64,000 nt of DNA from Candidatus Poribacteria bacterium (GTDB lineage Bacteria; Poribacteria; WGA-4E; WGA-3G): the NCBI GenBank assembly GCA_026706025.1, contig JAPOZO010000075.1, positions 1 to 64,000 of the forward strand, written 5' to 3'. The notes beneath the pieces are model-generated. The model saw only the letters and a program-made list of their open reading frames with translations, searched no databases and had not been told where the DNA came from. The position numbers and the translations under genes are program-made. Shown here one piece after another: positions 35,625-44,955 of the stretch. Position 1 is the first letter of the stretch. The number at the start of each line of letters is the position of its first letter.

Positions 35625-35785
35625 AGTGGCTATCAGCCATCGGCTTTCAGCAAAATGGCTTTCGGCTTTCGGCTTTCGGCTTTCAGTAAAGAGTGTTCCG
35701 ACCCAATTACGTTCTCTTGCTGACGGCTAACGGCTGATAGCTGACGGCTAATGCGCTGACGGAAACCGATTGCTGACGGCTGAGG
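35625..35785. repeat. CTGA/GGCTTTC-rich repeat element
   Basis: The element is made of short units: five copies of GGCTTTC-type words at 35641-35686 and TGACGGCTAA/TGATAGC-type words at 35719-35783. TATCAGCC near 35630 is complementary to GGCTGATA at 35731-35738. It resembles the elements at 53681-53808 and 55425-55514 in its TCAGTTATCAG/CTGATAGCTGA word style. It sits inside the T2SS operon between the K-like and L-like genes. Confidence 0.5.
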
Positions 35786-35790
35786 CAAAA

Positions 35791-37569
35791 ATGGCGAAAA
35801 AACGAGTTGTGGCGGTAGATATCGGCACACACATAGCGAAAATGGTTCAACTTGAACAGTCATCTGCGGGCGTGCGTCTTATCAACGCAGGTGTTGTGAC
35901 GTATGCGAACAGGGATGACCGACAGCAGATGGCGGCGTTGATGCAGAACCTTTGGTCAACCTTAGGAAAACCACCGAAACAGGGGAACTTAAATTCGCTA
36001 TTCAACAGGCATAAGACGGAAGTTGTTCTCGCGCTGCCGCGATCCTTGGTAAACACAAAACGTTTAGCCAACTTACCTGCAGCAACTGATGATCAACTCG
36101 CGAATATCGTCGAAATCGCTGCAGAAGCAGAGCTGCCTTTTCGGATTGAGGAAGCGATTTTTACTTACCACGATATACACCAAACATCAGAAGCGACCTC
36201 GGTAGAGTTGATATCTACTCGGCGCGCATCGGTCACAGGATATCTGGATATCCTCGAGCAGATTGGTGTATCCGCATCGGGCGTTACGCCTTCAATGATA
36301 GCCATCGCTGAAGCGGCAATGAACAGCGGATCCACCGAACCTACGTTCATTGTCGACATCGGTGCTGCGCAAACAGACTTTTGTTTTCTTGAGGACGGCG
36401 CACTCCGGTTTTCGCGAAGTTTTCGCTTGGGCGGTGATAATCTATCTGAGCATGTCAGTCGGGCATTGAACGTTGATCCTGAAACCGCCGCGCAAGAAAA
36501 GCAGCATATCTCCGCGGGTGAGGCACCCACCTCTGCGTGGACAGCCGAGTTGATCAGCGAACTCCAGCGTTCTATTGCCGCTGCGACTGCACATCGGGAT
36601 ACGGATAGTTTTGGCACAGCGGAAGAAACCGATATATTGGGCGGGACTACACGCTCCGAAGCGAAGACCGAACTCTGGTTATGTGGTGGTGGGGCGCGCG
36701 TTCCTGATCTCGCAACCGTTTTAGAAGCGGAACTCGACATTCCGACATACTTATGGAATCCACTTCATACTATTGAACAACAGGCAGCTATTAAAATTGA
36801 CCCTGAGCGAACGGAAGCCAAAGCTATACTCGACGAATGGGGTGATACACTTGCTGTGCCATTAGGTGTTGGGCTGGCTACTTTGAATCCGGAAACGCAG
36901 ATATCCTTGTTGCCAAAGGAGGCAGCCGAGACACTGACACAAACAACACGGCAGCAACAGATTTTTGCGACAACTGGGTTGGGCATTTTGGTGATTGGTG
37001 GACTCCTTTTTGGCGGTTATACCCTTCAACGCTCACAAAAACATAGGACGGAAATGGTAGAGGCACAACTTGCGGGTTACGCCCAACCGGTGGCTGCCGC
37101 AAAAGCACAACTTGGACGAGAATTGGCACTTACAGAGATGTTGGCACATAACATCTCACCGCTTGATATTTTACACGCACTCAGTGAGATGTTTCGTGAT
37201 AGAACGCAGGTCGCTTGGACAAATTTCAATATTACCAATCTCCATACGCCTGAGACAGCGCGCATAACCTTCAACTTGGAGGGTGCCTCCCATAATGCCA
37301 TAAATAACCTTTTAGGTGCCCTTGATCGTTCTGGGGTTTTTACCAATGTTCGACCGGGTGAAGTTACAACCATTTCTCAAAACAGAAAACAGATTTTCCA
37401 AGTGCAGGTGCGGTGTAACTTAAAATCTTCTGCTGTACGGGCATTCGCGAAAAAACGCTACCCGATGCCCGATCCTCAAGTCGATGAACCAGAAAGGCAG
37501 ACGGAATTTTCTGTCGCGCCCCCGACATCAAACAACTTTGAAAATGAAAAAGTCGAAAAAGAAGAATAA
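35791..37569 (+). CDS. GspL-like protein (PilM-PilN fusion)
   Basis: A 592-residue protein. Residues 1-360 are an actin-like PilM/GspL cytoplasmic domain: VVAVDIGTHIAKMVQLE (phosphate 1), FIVDIGAAQTDFCFLEDGALRFSRSFRLGGDNL (phosphate 2) and LWLCGGGARVPDL (adenosine motif). One membrane segment (about 390-410, GLGILVIGGLLFGGYTL) leads to a PilN-like periplasmic ferredoxin-type domain (ILHALSEMFRDRTQVAWTNFNI...GVFTNVRPGEVT). This is the GspL plan, though the PilM part is closer to true PilM. A TTG at 35770 is in frame but lies in repeat sequence; the ATG at 35791 is preferred. It recruits GspE to the membrane. Confidence 0.85.
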   Translation: MAKKRVVAVDIGTHIAKMVQLEQSSAGVRLINAGVVTYANRDDRQQMAALMQNLWSTLGKPPKQGNLNSLFNRHKTEVVLALPRSLVNTKRLANLPAATDDQLANIVEIAAEAELPFRIEEAIFTYHDIHQTSEATSVELISTRRASVTGYLDILEQIGVSASGVTPSMIAIAEAAMNSGSTEPTFIVDIGAAQTDFCFLEDGALRFSRSFRLGGDNLSEHVSRALNVDPETAAQEKQHISAGEAPTSAWTAELISELQRSIAAATAHRDTDSFGTAEETDILGGTTRSEAKTELWLCGGGARVPDLATVLEAELDIPTYLWNPLHTIEQQAAIKIDPERTEAKAILDEWGDTLAVPLGVGLATLNPETQISLLPKEAAETLTQTTRQQQIFATTGLGILVIGGLLFGGYTLQRSQKHRTEMVEAQLAGYAQPVAAAKAQLGRELALTEMLAHNISPLDILHALSEMFRDRTQVAWTNFNITNLHTPETARITFNLEGASHNAINNLLGALDRSGVFTNVRPGEVTTISQNRKQIFQVQVRCNLKSSAVRAFAKKRYPMPDPQVDEPERQTEFSVAPPTSNNFENEKVEKEE

Positions 37570-37619
37570 AATATACATCACTGCGAAACAAAGATGGCAC
37601 TTTTACAGAGGATAAATTT

Positions 37620-38912
37620 ATGGAACTGGATCTCCAATTAACACCACACGCCAAAATTCTGCTCGGTATTTTGGGCGCGGTGCTGCTAATTTTGCTTCTC
37701 ATACAAGGCGTTCCTGCCTTTTATCGTTTGTTTGCAAATCAGAGCACAAAAGCTAAACAGGAAGAGTTGTTGAATGCTGAAAATTTAGTACATGCTGCCG
37801 AGGTGCTTAAACCAATTGAGTCCGAGATCTATAAAGCAACCGGATTGGCAGATACAGCAGATCAGCAAGCACGGAGCGGTAACCAAGGGGCTGCAACGCT
37901 CTTTGATACGCAGCTTCCAGAGACTGTTATTCGCGCGCGCGTTGATGCATTGGTTAAACGTGCCGGTATCCAGCAGAATTATCAACTTCTGACGAAACCT
38001 GGAACCGGTAAACAGACCCAAAAATTAACAATGCAAAATCGAGAGCGTCTTGTCCTCTATCTCTATCTCAAACATATAGAAGCGGAGGAAAGCGAACTTA
38101 TAGAGATAGCAGAGCAGACGGCAGAAGCTGAATCATTTGATATGTTGATGGACGCATGGCTGTCTGGAACAGAATCTGAGTTAGACACGGATGAAAAAGT
38201 GGAGGAGACAGACGAAGATGCAGCGTCTGGAAAGGCATTATCCAGCGAAGAACCAGTGCCAATAGATGAAGCACAGCCAGCAAACCCGATAGCCGCTGCG
38301 GCGCAGTGGAAGTTCACCGCAATGCCTGAGACGATGCCGCTCACTGTTCGTGCTAAACTCGCTGGATATATCAAAAGCATGGTAACGCAGCAGTTGCGTG
38401 GTGCGACGGATTTCAGGCAAGGTTTCTTTGAAGCACAAGTTCTTAAAATTAGAACGCCTGCTACGCCGGGTATCTTCGGCATTGGTGCCAAGCCTGCTAC
38501 TGTTGAGGTTCAGTTACGAAAAGATAGTGGACTGTTGGATATTCTCATGCAAGCACCGGACGAGTACACTGAAGAACCATCAGACACAGGTGAACTTCAA
38601 TCAGCACTCGTCAAATATATTGAAAGGATTCAGGAGCAGAGTGCAACCCTTTTGGCGCAGCTCACTTTAGCACCACCAACTTACGAAACGCAACTTTACA
38701 CCGTTGAAATGAAATTTAAAACAGATCTCGAAAAACTCGTTAACTTAAACCGTCTTATCGAAACAGATGCCAAGTGGCTAACAGTCCGCGATTTGCGAAT
38801 TTCCGCGGATAAACAGGCATCGCAATCTCAAGCACAACGCGGTCGGAATCGTGGCGGGGATGAGGCAACAAACTTGAATGTTGATATATTTCTTATCGCT
38901 CGAATATTCTAA
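37620..38912 (+). CDS. GspM-like T2SS component
   Basis: A 430-residue protein with one N-terminal membrane segment (ILLGILGAVLLILLLIQGVPAFY, 14-36), a coiled-coil stretch and a long periplasmic part with an acidic linker (around 180-215). By topology and by position between the L-like and D genes it is the GspM/PilO counterpart, but it is more than twice the usual GspM length (about 160 residues) and has two ferredoxin-like candidates (95-160 and about 320-430). Sequence similarity to GspM is not visible by eye, so this rests on context. Confidence 0.6.
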   Translation: MELDLQLTPHAKILLGILGAVLLILLLIQGVPAFYRLFANQSTKAKQEELLNAENLVHAAEVLKPIESEIYKATGLADTADQQARSGNQGAATLFDTQLPETVIRARVDALVKRAGIQQNYQLLTKPGTGKQTQKLTMQNRERLVLYLYLKHIEAEESELIEIAEQTAEAESFDMLMDAWLSGTESELDTDEKVEETDEDAASGKALSSEEPVPIDEAQPANPIAAAAQWKFTAMPETMPLTVRAKLAGYIKSMVTQQLRGATDFRQGFFEAQVLKIRTPATPGIFGIGAKPATVEVQLRKDSGLLDILMQAPDEYTEEPSDTGELQSALVKYIERIQEQSATLLAQLTLAPPTYETQLYTVEMKFKTDLEKLVNLNRLIETDAKWLTVRDLRISADKQASQSQAQRGRNRGGDEATNLNVDIFLIARIF

Positions 38913-39052
38913 CTTTACTGAGTTTGATCGTTCGGTTTAGGTCTGAAAAAAACTGTCTAAATCTTAATGAGGTCTCTTTATAGTATTCTTGTATTAGAAG
39001 ACGCCGACGAGGTTGACAGGAAATGTAATAAAACAAAAAAGGATCAGATGTT

Positions 39053-41992
39053 ATGCAAGGACAAAAATTCTTAATTATTTGGCTACTGTGTTTCGGATTA
39101 CTTAGCGCGGGAGTTGTTGAACTACAGGCACAGGAACAGCAGCCGATGCGCGTCGCACAAACCGATGAGCAAGGGCGTGCAATCCGTTTTGACTTCAACT
39201 TTACAAGCCAGGAACTCAAAGGCGTTCTTGAATGGCTTTCACGAGAAACAGACCTCACGATTATCGCCAGTGAAAACGACATTCGCGATAAACAGTTCTC
39301 CCTCATTAATCTCAGAAATGTGACCATTGAAGAAGTTGTCGAGCAAATTAAAACTGTCCTGACACAATACGATCTCACCCTCATCCAAACCGATAGCACA
39401 CTCTTAGTCACAACCTTCACACGCGCTATGAGAACAAAAGGGATCGTCAAAAGCATTACACCTGACCCTAATCTCGTTGATATGACCGATGAGATTCAAA
39501 CTTATATCATTCGATTGACGAACGTCGTTGCCTCAGAACAGGTGGACCGTCTCAAACCGCTCCTTAATAATCAAGCACATATTTTCGCCGATACTGCAAC
39601 AAATTCGCTTATTCTAACAGATGTCTCCTCCAATATACGACGCATCGTTAGAATTCTACAAGTCGCTGACGAAGGTGAAAGATTTCCATTAAAGATTCTT
39701 ATTTACCCGCTCGCTTTTGCGGATGCCAACAGTTTGGCGCAGGCACTCACAAACATTTTTCGGGAAGAGGAGGGGCGCGACGAAAGGCAATCTGATAACG
39801 GTAGTGCCCGTATGACTGCAGAAGAGGCGCGAGCCGCAGCAGAACAGATGAAGACTGACGGCACCGGCTACGAAGTTCTTGATGGCACCATTAAGATTAT
39901 TCCCGAAACCAACTCCAATTCACTCGTCATCAAAGCCTCCGAGGCAAACTTGATTATCCTGCAGGAGATCATCAAGGAACTTGATGTTCCATCCACCGCA
40001 CAAACGCAGATACGGACCTTCCAACTTAACTATGCATCGGCAGAGGATGTCGCACAAACCCTACAGGAAGTACTCACGGGTGAACGTGGAGGGGACAACC
40101 GTAGGATGGATGCTTGGGATCGCGCGAAATTAAGGAACTGGCAACGCGAACAGGGACTTGACCAAGAAGGTATTGTCGGGACCGTCAACGTCGCTCACAA
40201 TGACCGACTCAATGTCGTTGTCATTTCCTCAGATCCACGGAACTTCTCTATCATTGAGAAGGTTGTCCAAGAACTTGACAAGGAACAGACACAGGAAGAG
40301 ATTAGGCTCTACTTCCTCAAACATGCGGACGCTGAAACCCTCGTGCCGAGCTTGCAGGACCTCTTTGAAGGGGGTAGTACCGGTCGCGACAGGGAGCGTC
40401 CTTGGTGGGAGCGCAGGTACCGGGAACCTTCTGAAGGCGGTGGCGGATTTGGTGTGCAAGGCGAGGTTCACCTTGTTGCTGATGTACGCCTCAACGCTAT
40501 CCTTATCTCAACCAGTTCACAAAACTTTGAAACAATTGATAGCCTCATAGAGAAACTTGATGTTAGCATGCCGGACCAAGAATGGGGCACCCGTATGTAT
40601 AGACTCCAATACGCTGATGCTCAAAATATCGCCGCTGTCATCAATAACACCTATCAAGGCAGTTCTGGAAGTAGTAGAGATTTTTTCTTTTATCTTCCTC
40701 AAGGCCAACGGAATCAGACACAAGGTTCCTTAGCAGGCAATGTTACTGCTGAACCCTATCCTACACTGAATGCTATCATCATTTCGACTGCTACACAGCG
40801 TAACTTTAAACTCATTGAAGAGTTTATCAACTCTATGGATGTCCCTACACCGGAGAACCTAAAAGAAGTCACTGAAGCAATTCGGCTTGAGTATGCAGAT
40901 GCCGAGACACTTGAGGATGTCCTTGAAGATGTCTGGGAAGGTGAAGATGATGGTGGATTTAGTAGTTTTAGATTCTTTGTTATGAATGCTGGCAGACAAC
41001 AGCAGCAAGATATTAATTCCTTGCGTGGAAAAGTTACAGTCTTCGCTGAGAGTGATACCAATACCCTAATTATTACTACGCTCCAGCGGTATCTCCCTGA
41101 TGTCAGGGCACTCATTAAGCAGTTAGATTTCGTACGGGGTCAAGTCTGGATAGATATCCAAATTCTTGAAGTGACACTTGATGAGACCACCAAACTCGGT
41201 ATTGAACTCACGGCGCAAGAGAACAAACTCTTCGGTGTATCCCCGGTTCCTGGCAACCCGCTTGTCGGTAGTCTTGAAGGTCAACTCGGGCTTGAACAGG
41301 AGATCTCTGGGTTTAATCTCGGCTTAGCGACCAAGGAATATATGGCACTCCTCCACACCCTCATGCGTGAAAACAAGGTACAAACCCTTTCAACACCGTC
41401 TCTGTTGACACGAGATGCCAGAACCGCCACGTGGAGTAGTGGACGCCGTATCCCATATCTCCAAAGTGTTGATACCACCAGTATTTTGGGAGAGGCTGTC
41501 TCACAACCGCTCTTTAACTACGATTTTATCGATCCACCGGTGGGCATCAATATTGATCTCACTCCTTATATCGCTAAATCGAAAGCAGGTGAAGACGGCA
41601 AGCGCACCATTGGCTTGGATATTAATAACATCAGTGCCAGCAATTTCATCGAGTTTACTGACTTCAACGCGCCTATCACCGACGACAACTCCATCAGCGT
41701 TTATATTGATGTGGAAGACGGGCAGCAGATTGTTGTTGGCGGTATCATCCGTAAGAAGCAAAAACAGGTAGAGAACAAACTTCCGATCTTAGGCGATATT
41801 CCGTTGCTCGGTCGACTCTTCAAAAGCACCGAAACTGCTATGGAAGACACTGAGATTGTGATCATCATTACCCCGCACATCGTCGATATTAAAAATCCCG
41901 GTGACCTTGAGAAACTCAAGGAGAAGGCTGATAATTGGCAGCGTAACGGGGCCATCGAAATGGAGAAGAAAACAAAGGAAACAGACGAATAA
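39053..41992 (+). CDS. gspD: Type II secretion secretin GspD with an extended N-terminal stack
   Basis: A 979-residue outer membrane secretin. It has a signal peptide (MQGQKFLIIWLLCFGLLSAGVVELQAQ), an N0 domain (45-125), then six N1-like (NolW) modules at about 148-207, 213-313, 316-413, 414-505, 510-598 and 605-692. Each module pairs a YxLxYADA-type strand/helix with an NxxIIS-type helix and ends in LD. The secretin core follows (700-965), with VGINIDLTPYI, VYIDVEDGQQIVVGGII and the hallmark LPILGDIPLLGRLFKS...TEIVIIITPHIV. Typical GspD (650-710 residues) has three N1-like modules, so the periplasmic channel should be about twice as long. Loops inside the modules are Gly/Arg-rich. Last gene of the operon; it converges on the PhyH gene at 42005. 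Confidence 0.95.
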   Translation: MQGQKFLIIWLLCFGLLSAGVVELQAQEQQPMRVAQTDEQGRAIRFDFNFTSQELKGVLEWLSRETDLTIIASENDIRDKQFSLINLRNVTIEEVVEQIKTVLTQYDLTLIQTDSTLLVTTFTRAMRTKGIVKSITPDPNLVDMTDEIQTYIIRLTNVVASEQVDRLKPLLNNQAHIFADTATNSLILTDVSSNIRRIVRILQVADEGERFPLKILIYPLAFADANSLAQALTNIFREEEGRDERQSDNGSARMTAEEARAAAEQMKTDGTGYEVLDGTIKIIPETNSNSLVIKASEANLIILQEIIKELDVPSTAQTQIRTFQLNYASAEDVAQTLQEVLTGERGGDNRRMDAWDRAKLRNWQREQGLDQEGIVGTVNVAHNDRLNVVVISSDPRNFSIIEKVVQELDKEQTQEEIRLYFLKHADAETLVPSLQDLFEGGSTGRDRERPWWERRYREPSEGGGGFGVQGEVHLVADVRLNAILISTSSQNFETIDSLIEKLDVSMPDQEWGTRMYRLQYADAQNIAAVINNTYQGSSGSSRDFFFYLPQGQRNQTQGSLAGNVTAEPYPTLNAIIISTATQRNFKLIEEFINSMDVPTPENLKEVTEAIRLEYADAETLEDVLEDVWEGEDDGGFSSFRFFVMNAGRQQQQDINSLRGKVTVFAESDTNTLIITTLQRYLPDVRALIKQLDFVRGQVWIDIQILEVTLDETTKLGIELTAQENKLFGVSPVPGNPLVGSLEGQLGLEQEISGFNLGLATKEYMALLHTLMRENKVQTLSTPSLLTRDARTATWSSGRRIPYLQSVDTTSILGEAVSQPLFNYDFIDPPVGINIDLTPYIAKSKAGEDGKRTIGLDINNISASNFIEFTDFNAPITDDNSISVYIDVEDGQQIVVGGIIRKKQKQVENKLPILGDIPLLGRLFKSTETAMEDTEIVIIITPHIVDIKNPGDLEKLKEKADNWQRNGAIEMEKKTKETDE

Positions 41993-42004
41993 GCATTTGC
42001 TTCT

Positions 42005-42907
42005 CTACTCTAATCCCCACTGTTTTTTCGCTTCTTCAAACGAAATTTTTTGGCTTCCGGTGTGAGAAATCGGGTTTTTGCCGACCCATCGCTCATCGAT
42101 CGGATGCTCTGCCGGTTGGAAACGAATGTCGCAACTGATACGCCAACGATCTGAAAGGTTCTTGGTGGAGGTGTGCATCGTGTGCATCGTGAAGATGATG
42201 ACATCCCCCATCTCGAAATCGGCTGTCTGCCACTCACCCCCGTATTTATGGCTGATTTCCATCGGATCGCGTCCGAAGTGTCCGGGAGTCCCGTCTCTAT
42301 CAACATCTGTTTTGCCGTAGGTGTCCCGAATCGGTGCGAAACTCGGTAGGTTGTGTGAGCCGACCAAGACTGTCAACGTTCCCATCGTTGCAGGCACATC
42401 ACCGAACGGTACCCAACAGGTGTGCAGCTGCTTTGAGCCTCTCCCCATATAGACGAAATCGAAATGCGGTCCCGACCAGCCGTCGGGACGGACGAACCGG
42501 AGCCACTTGTAATCAAATGTGCGGGTATCGCCACCAAAGAAATTTCGGAAAAACTTGAAAAGTTCATCACCCTCCAAAACGGATTGGACATCTGGATGGT
42601 GTGTAACAGCGGGTGTGCCCATCGTTCGTCCCGGACTTCCTTCACCTGCGACTGCCTCCATGATGTCGGTGTCGGGTTTGAAAACGTTATCTTTTCCGTT
42701 CCCATTGGCGTATTCAAGGATCGCGCGCCGCCCCGCGATCAGTTTTTCTTTATCAATTAAACCGCGAGCGAGTAGATACCCGTCTTCTGCTATCTGTTTG
42801 TGCAAGCCTTCTGCTGAGTCAAGCACGGTGTTACAGTCCCGAAGCACACCGAGGTGTGGACCTGGAAAGGCCAGTTCATGGTCTCCTACAAAAACGGTTT
42901 GTGCCAT
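42005..42907 (-). CDS. Phytanoyl-CoA dioxygenase (PhyH) family protein B
   Basis: A 300-residue Fe(II)/2-oxoglutarate oxygenase. The metal triad is H148-x-D150 (GPHFDFVYMG) and H245 (TMHTMHTSTKN); R256 (RWRISCDIRF) would bind 2-oxoglutarate. The MGTLTVLVGSHNLP segment is typical of the family. The substrate is unknown. Its ATG overlaps the stop of the upstream broken DprA-like gene (TAATG), with GGAGG six bases before, so the two were once translationally coupled. Confidence 0.9.
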   Translation of the reverse strand: MAQTVFVGDHELAFPGPHLGVLRDCNTVLDSAEGLHKQIAEDGYLLARGLIDKEKLIAGRRAILEYANGNGKDNVFKPDTDIMEAVAGEGSPGRTMGTPAVTHHPDVQSVLEGDELFKFFRNFFGGDTRTFDYKWLRFVRPDGWSGPHFDFVYMGRGSKQLHTCWVPFGDVPATMGTLTVLVGSHNLPSFAPIRDTYGKTDVDRDGTPGHFGRDPMEISHKYGGEWQTADFEMGDVIIFTMHTMHTSTKNLSDRWRISCDIRFQPAEHPIDERWVGKNPISHTGSQKISFEEAKKQWGLE

Positions 42908-43542
42908 TATGTTCCTCCGAGTAGGGGTTGTGCCCCAAGTTGAAAGAGTGCATCGTTTGCTGGTGTCTCAAAAGTGAAAACAGGTTTACCCCACGCTATT
43001 ACCATCTGCGCGAACTCTAAGGTCTTGCTGTCTTCTGCGGCATGTGCGATACAGATTTTGTCCGCAAGTGCTGCAACGAAAACATTGCGTCGGTTCGCCA
43101 ATGCTGCTGTTGATCGGTTGTGGCGACTCTCAAAAGTAGAGAAAATTAATAACCGTTCATCGGTTAATGCGTCTCTTCATGCCGGTTTCAGTCGCATCTT
43201 TTCGATGCTTCGTGCCGGACATAAGAGAATCGGTTGTACACCGCGTAGTAAGACGCGCAGGCATTCTTTTTCAATTGGCGAGTGATAGCCTCCGATCGTT
43301 GGGATCCCTCTTTCTTTGAATGTCTGTGCCAAGTCGTGTGTCTTCAATATAAGTTCACCGGGACACTTGCGAGAGCAGAAGAGCACCCAAAGGTCTCCAT
43401 TTAAACGGGTGTTTTGTCCCGGTAACAAGTTGATATTCCCGCGCGCCCAGATCGTTTCTGGGGTTTCTGTTTTTAGATATTTTTTTAACCTTTTTGGGTA
43501 ATTCGTGTCTGTCTGTGTGATGTTTTGAATTGACGGTATCAC
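42907..43542 (-). pseudogene. DprA/SLOG-like gene interrupted by one in-frame TGA
   Basis: The locus reads as one continuous frame of 211 sense positions from a GTG at 43542 to the TAA at 42909-42907, broken only by a TGA at 43179-43177. The first half (1-121) includes ARGNINLL, DLWVLFCSRKCPGELILKTHDLAQ, TIGGYHSPIEKECLRVLLRG and PILLCPARSIEKMRLKPA. The second half continues RDALTDERLLIFSTFESRHNRSTAALANRRNVFVAALADKICIAH and GKPVFTFETP. Together they give a Rossmann-like DprA/SLOG fold. Related proteins commonly have a Trp at the interrupted site, so TGG to TGA is the simplest event. TGA is a normal stop elsewhere here (for example at 2170), so recoding is unlikely. An internal restart at 43101 could yield a fragment. 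Confidence 0.75.
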
Positions 43543-43868
43543 TTTTGGATCCTAAGTAAAGTACTATCGTTGCCTTGTGAAAGTGTCTAAGCGTTAATAG
43601 TATTATTTTAACAAAACTTGTTAATTAGTGCAAGGGTATAACCTGTAGTGAAAAATTGCGATTGACGCAGCAGTCAACGTCTGTTAATATGCTGCTGAAA
43701 CTCAGTTTTCACGGAACACACTTATAGTAAAATCCGAAAACAAATGAGCACTTGCCCGAAGGTAACCCCCTTATCAGGGCGGAATAAGATCAGAATCGCT
43801 TTGACTTGATGTGTTTCAATAATTATAGGCTTTACTATAAATCTGACAAAATATCGGAGGTGTCACTT
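43543..43868. other. Divergent intergenic region with promoter and short motifs
   Basis: No gene is seen. It lies between the minus-strand DprA-like locus and the plus-strand PhyH C gene. It contains the promoter at 43662-43690 and two opposed copies of the TTTACTATAA motif (43732-43745 reversed, 43828-43841). Confidence 0.5.
43662..43690 (+). promoter_or_regulatory. Sigma70-type promoter upstream of PhyH C
   Basis: TTGACG (43662-43667), a 17-base spacer and TAATAT (43685-43690). It would give a leader of about 170 bases before the ATG at 43869. Confidence 0.5.
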
Positions 43869-44741
43869 ATGAAGGAATATTTAGAGATTCAGAAACCTGA
43901 ACTTGGTTATACTTACGAGTTTGAGGTGGATCAACTTGTTCAGATGTCCGAATGCTTGGCGGCACACGGTTTCGCGATTGTTAAAGATGTTCTGCCGCCT
44001 GAGTTGGTTGACAGTCTCAAACAGGCGGTCTTTGATGGGACGGATCCAAACAGAGCATTGGAACATGGGCAGAGCCGGACCCGACACGCTTGGGTTGAGT
44101 CTGGTCCGGGGGCTTGGCAGCTGCTTGGATATGACCCCTTCATGAAAATCCATCGCCATCTCATCGGGACAGACGAAATGACTGTCCACCGTTCTGCTGC
44201 TATCATTCGGATGCCCGGATCCCAGCCTGTTGCATGGCACACGGATTGGTGCGGGTTTTCGACAGACACACCGAAGAACTCGGGCGATGTGTTGAACCGT
44301 GGACTGTGGCCCTCAGGCAAATGGTTCTATCTGACGGGTTCTCGTCCGGAACACGGTGGTCTGTGCGTGATTGAGGATTCTCACGTAGAGAACTGGGAGG
44401 GACCTGAAGGTTTCAACCTAACTGCCGACAAGCGTTCCTTCTATAAGGAGGGTGAAGAAGAGAAGGCGTACGTCGGTTTTGATATTCCGGGGTTAGTACC
44501 GCTGTTCACGAATCCGGGGGATATGATTGTGTTTGCGCATCGGACGTATCACGGTGCATTTCCGAACCAGATTGATGAGATCCGGTTGTCGTGTGCGATC
44601 GGTTTTCGGAGTCGATCTCACCACATTGATATTCCATGGGAGATTCCAGACGACGGTAGGCAGTTCTTAGCGGATTTACCGCCGCATTTTCAGCAATATA
44701 CGCATGGGTATACCAGTATTGATGTGGCTTGGCGTGGGTAA
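43869..44741 (+). CDS. Phytanoyl-CoA dioxygenase (PhyH) family protein C
   Basis: A 290-residue Fe(II)/2-oxoglutarate oxygenase. The triad is H124-x-D126 (VAWHTDWCGF) and H228 (FAHRTYHGAFPNQ), with R239 (EIRLSCAIGFRSR) for 2-oxoglutarate. The N-terminal QMSECLAAHGFAIVKDVLPPELVDSLK is the usual PhyH start. It shares little beyond motifs with proteins A and B, so the three are not recent duplicates. The start at 43869 follows CGGAGG; an in-frame ATG at 43806 lies in repeat-like sequence. Confidence 0.9.
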   Translation: MKEYLEIQKPELGYTYEFEVDQLVQMSECLAAHGFAIVKDVLPPELVDSLKQAVFDGTDPNRALEHGQSRTRHAWVESGPGAWQLLGYDPFMKIHRHLIGTDEMTVHRSAAIIRMPGSQPVAWHTDWCGFSTDTPKNSGDVLNRGLWPSGKWFYLTGSRPEHGGLCVIEDSHVENWEGPEGFNLTADKRSFYKEGEEEKAYVGFDIPGLVPLFTNPGDMIVFAHRTYHGAFPNQIDEIRLSCAIGFRSRSHHIDIPWEIPDDGRQFLADLPPHFQQYTHGYTSIDVAWRG

Positions 44742-44777
44742 TTGTCTGAATGCAGATCGCAAATGTAAAGCAAAGAC

Positions 44778-44804
44778 AAATTTTGCCGCGTGTGGGCAAA
44801 ATTT
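44778..44804. terminator. Bidirectional hairpin between convergent genes
   Basis: A perfect 10-bp stem, AAATTTTGCC (44778-44787) with GGCAAAATTT (44795-44804), and a 7-base loop. It lies between the ends of the PhyH C gene (plus) and the PIN-like gene (minus). There is no long U-run on either side, but the stem is A/T at its base. Confidence 0.45.
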
Positions 44805-44955
44805 GGGCGAGTACGCCGCAAATCGCGGATTATCGCGGATGACGCGAATGACGTGGATTTTTAAGAGTGTTCAGTCGTGCCAACATCTTCTGTAGGAGCA
44901 AGTGTTTTTGCTTGGGTGTTTCCCCGCGCTCGCGATACTCATAACAAATACTGCA

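Noticed and set aside
38893-39456. 187-codon minus-strand frame at the start of gspD
   Set aside because: It overlaps the secretin signal peptide and N0 domain on the other strand and has no family match.
43177-43179. TGA recoded as Trp or selenocysteine
   Set aside because: TGA ends ordinary genes in this window, for example at 2170, and no SECIS-like or tRNA evidence is seen; a nonsense mutation is simpler.
44742-44955. Small gene between PhyH C and the PIN-like gene
   Set aside because: Only short frames are present, with a hairpin and repeat-like sequence; nothing is protein-like.
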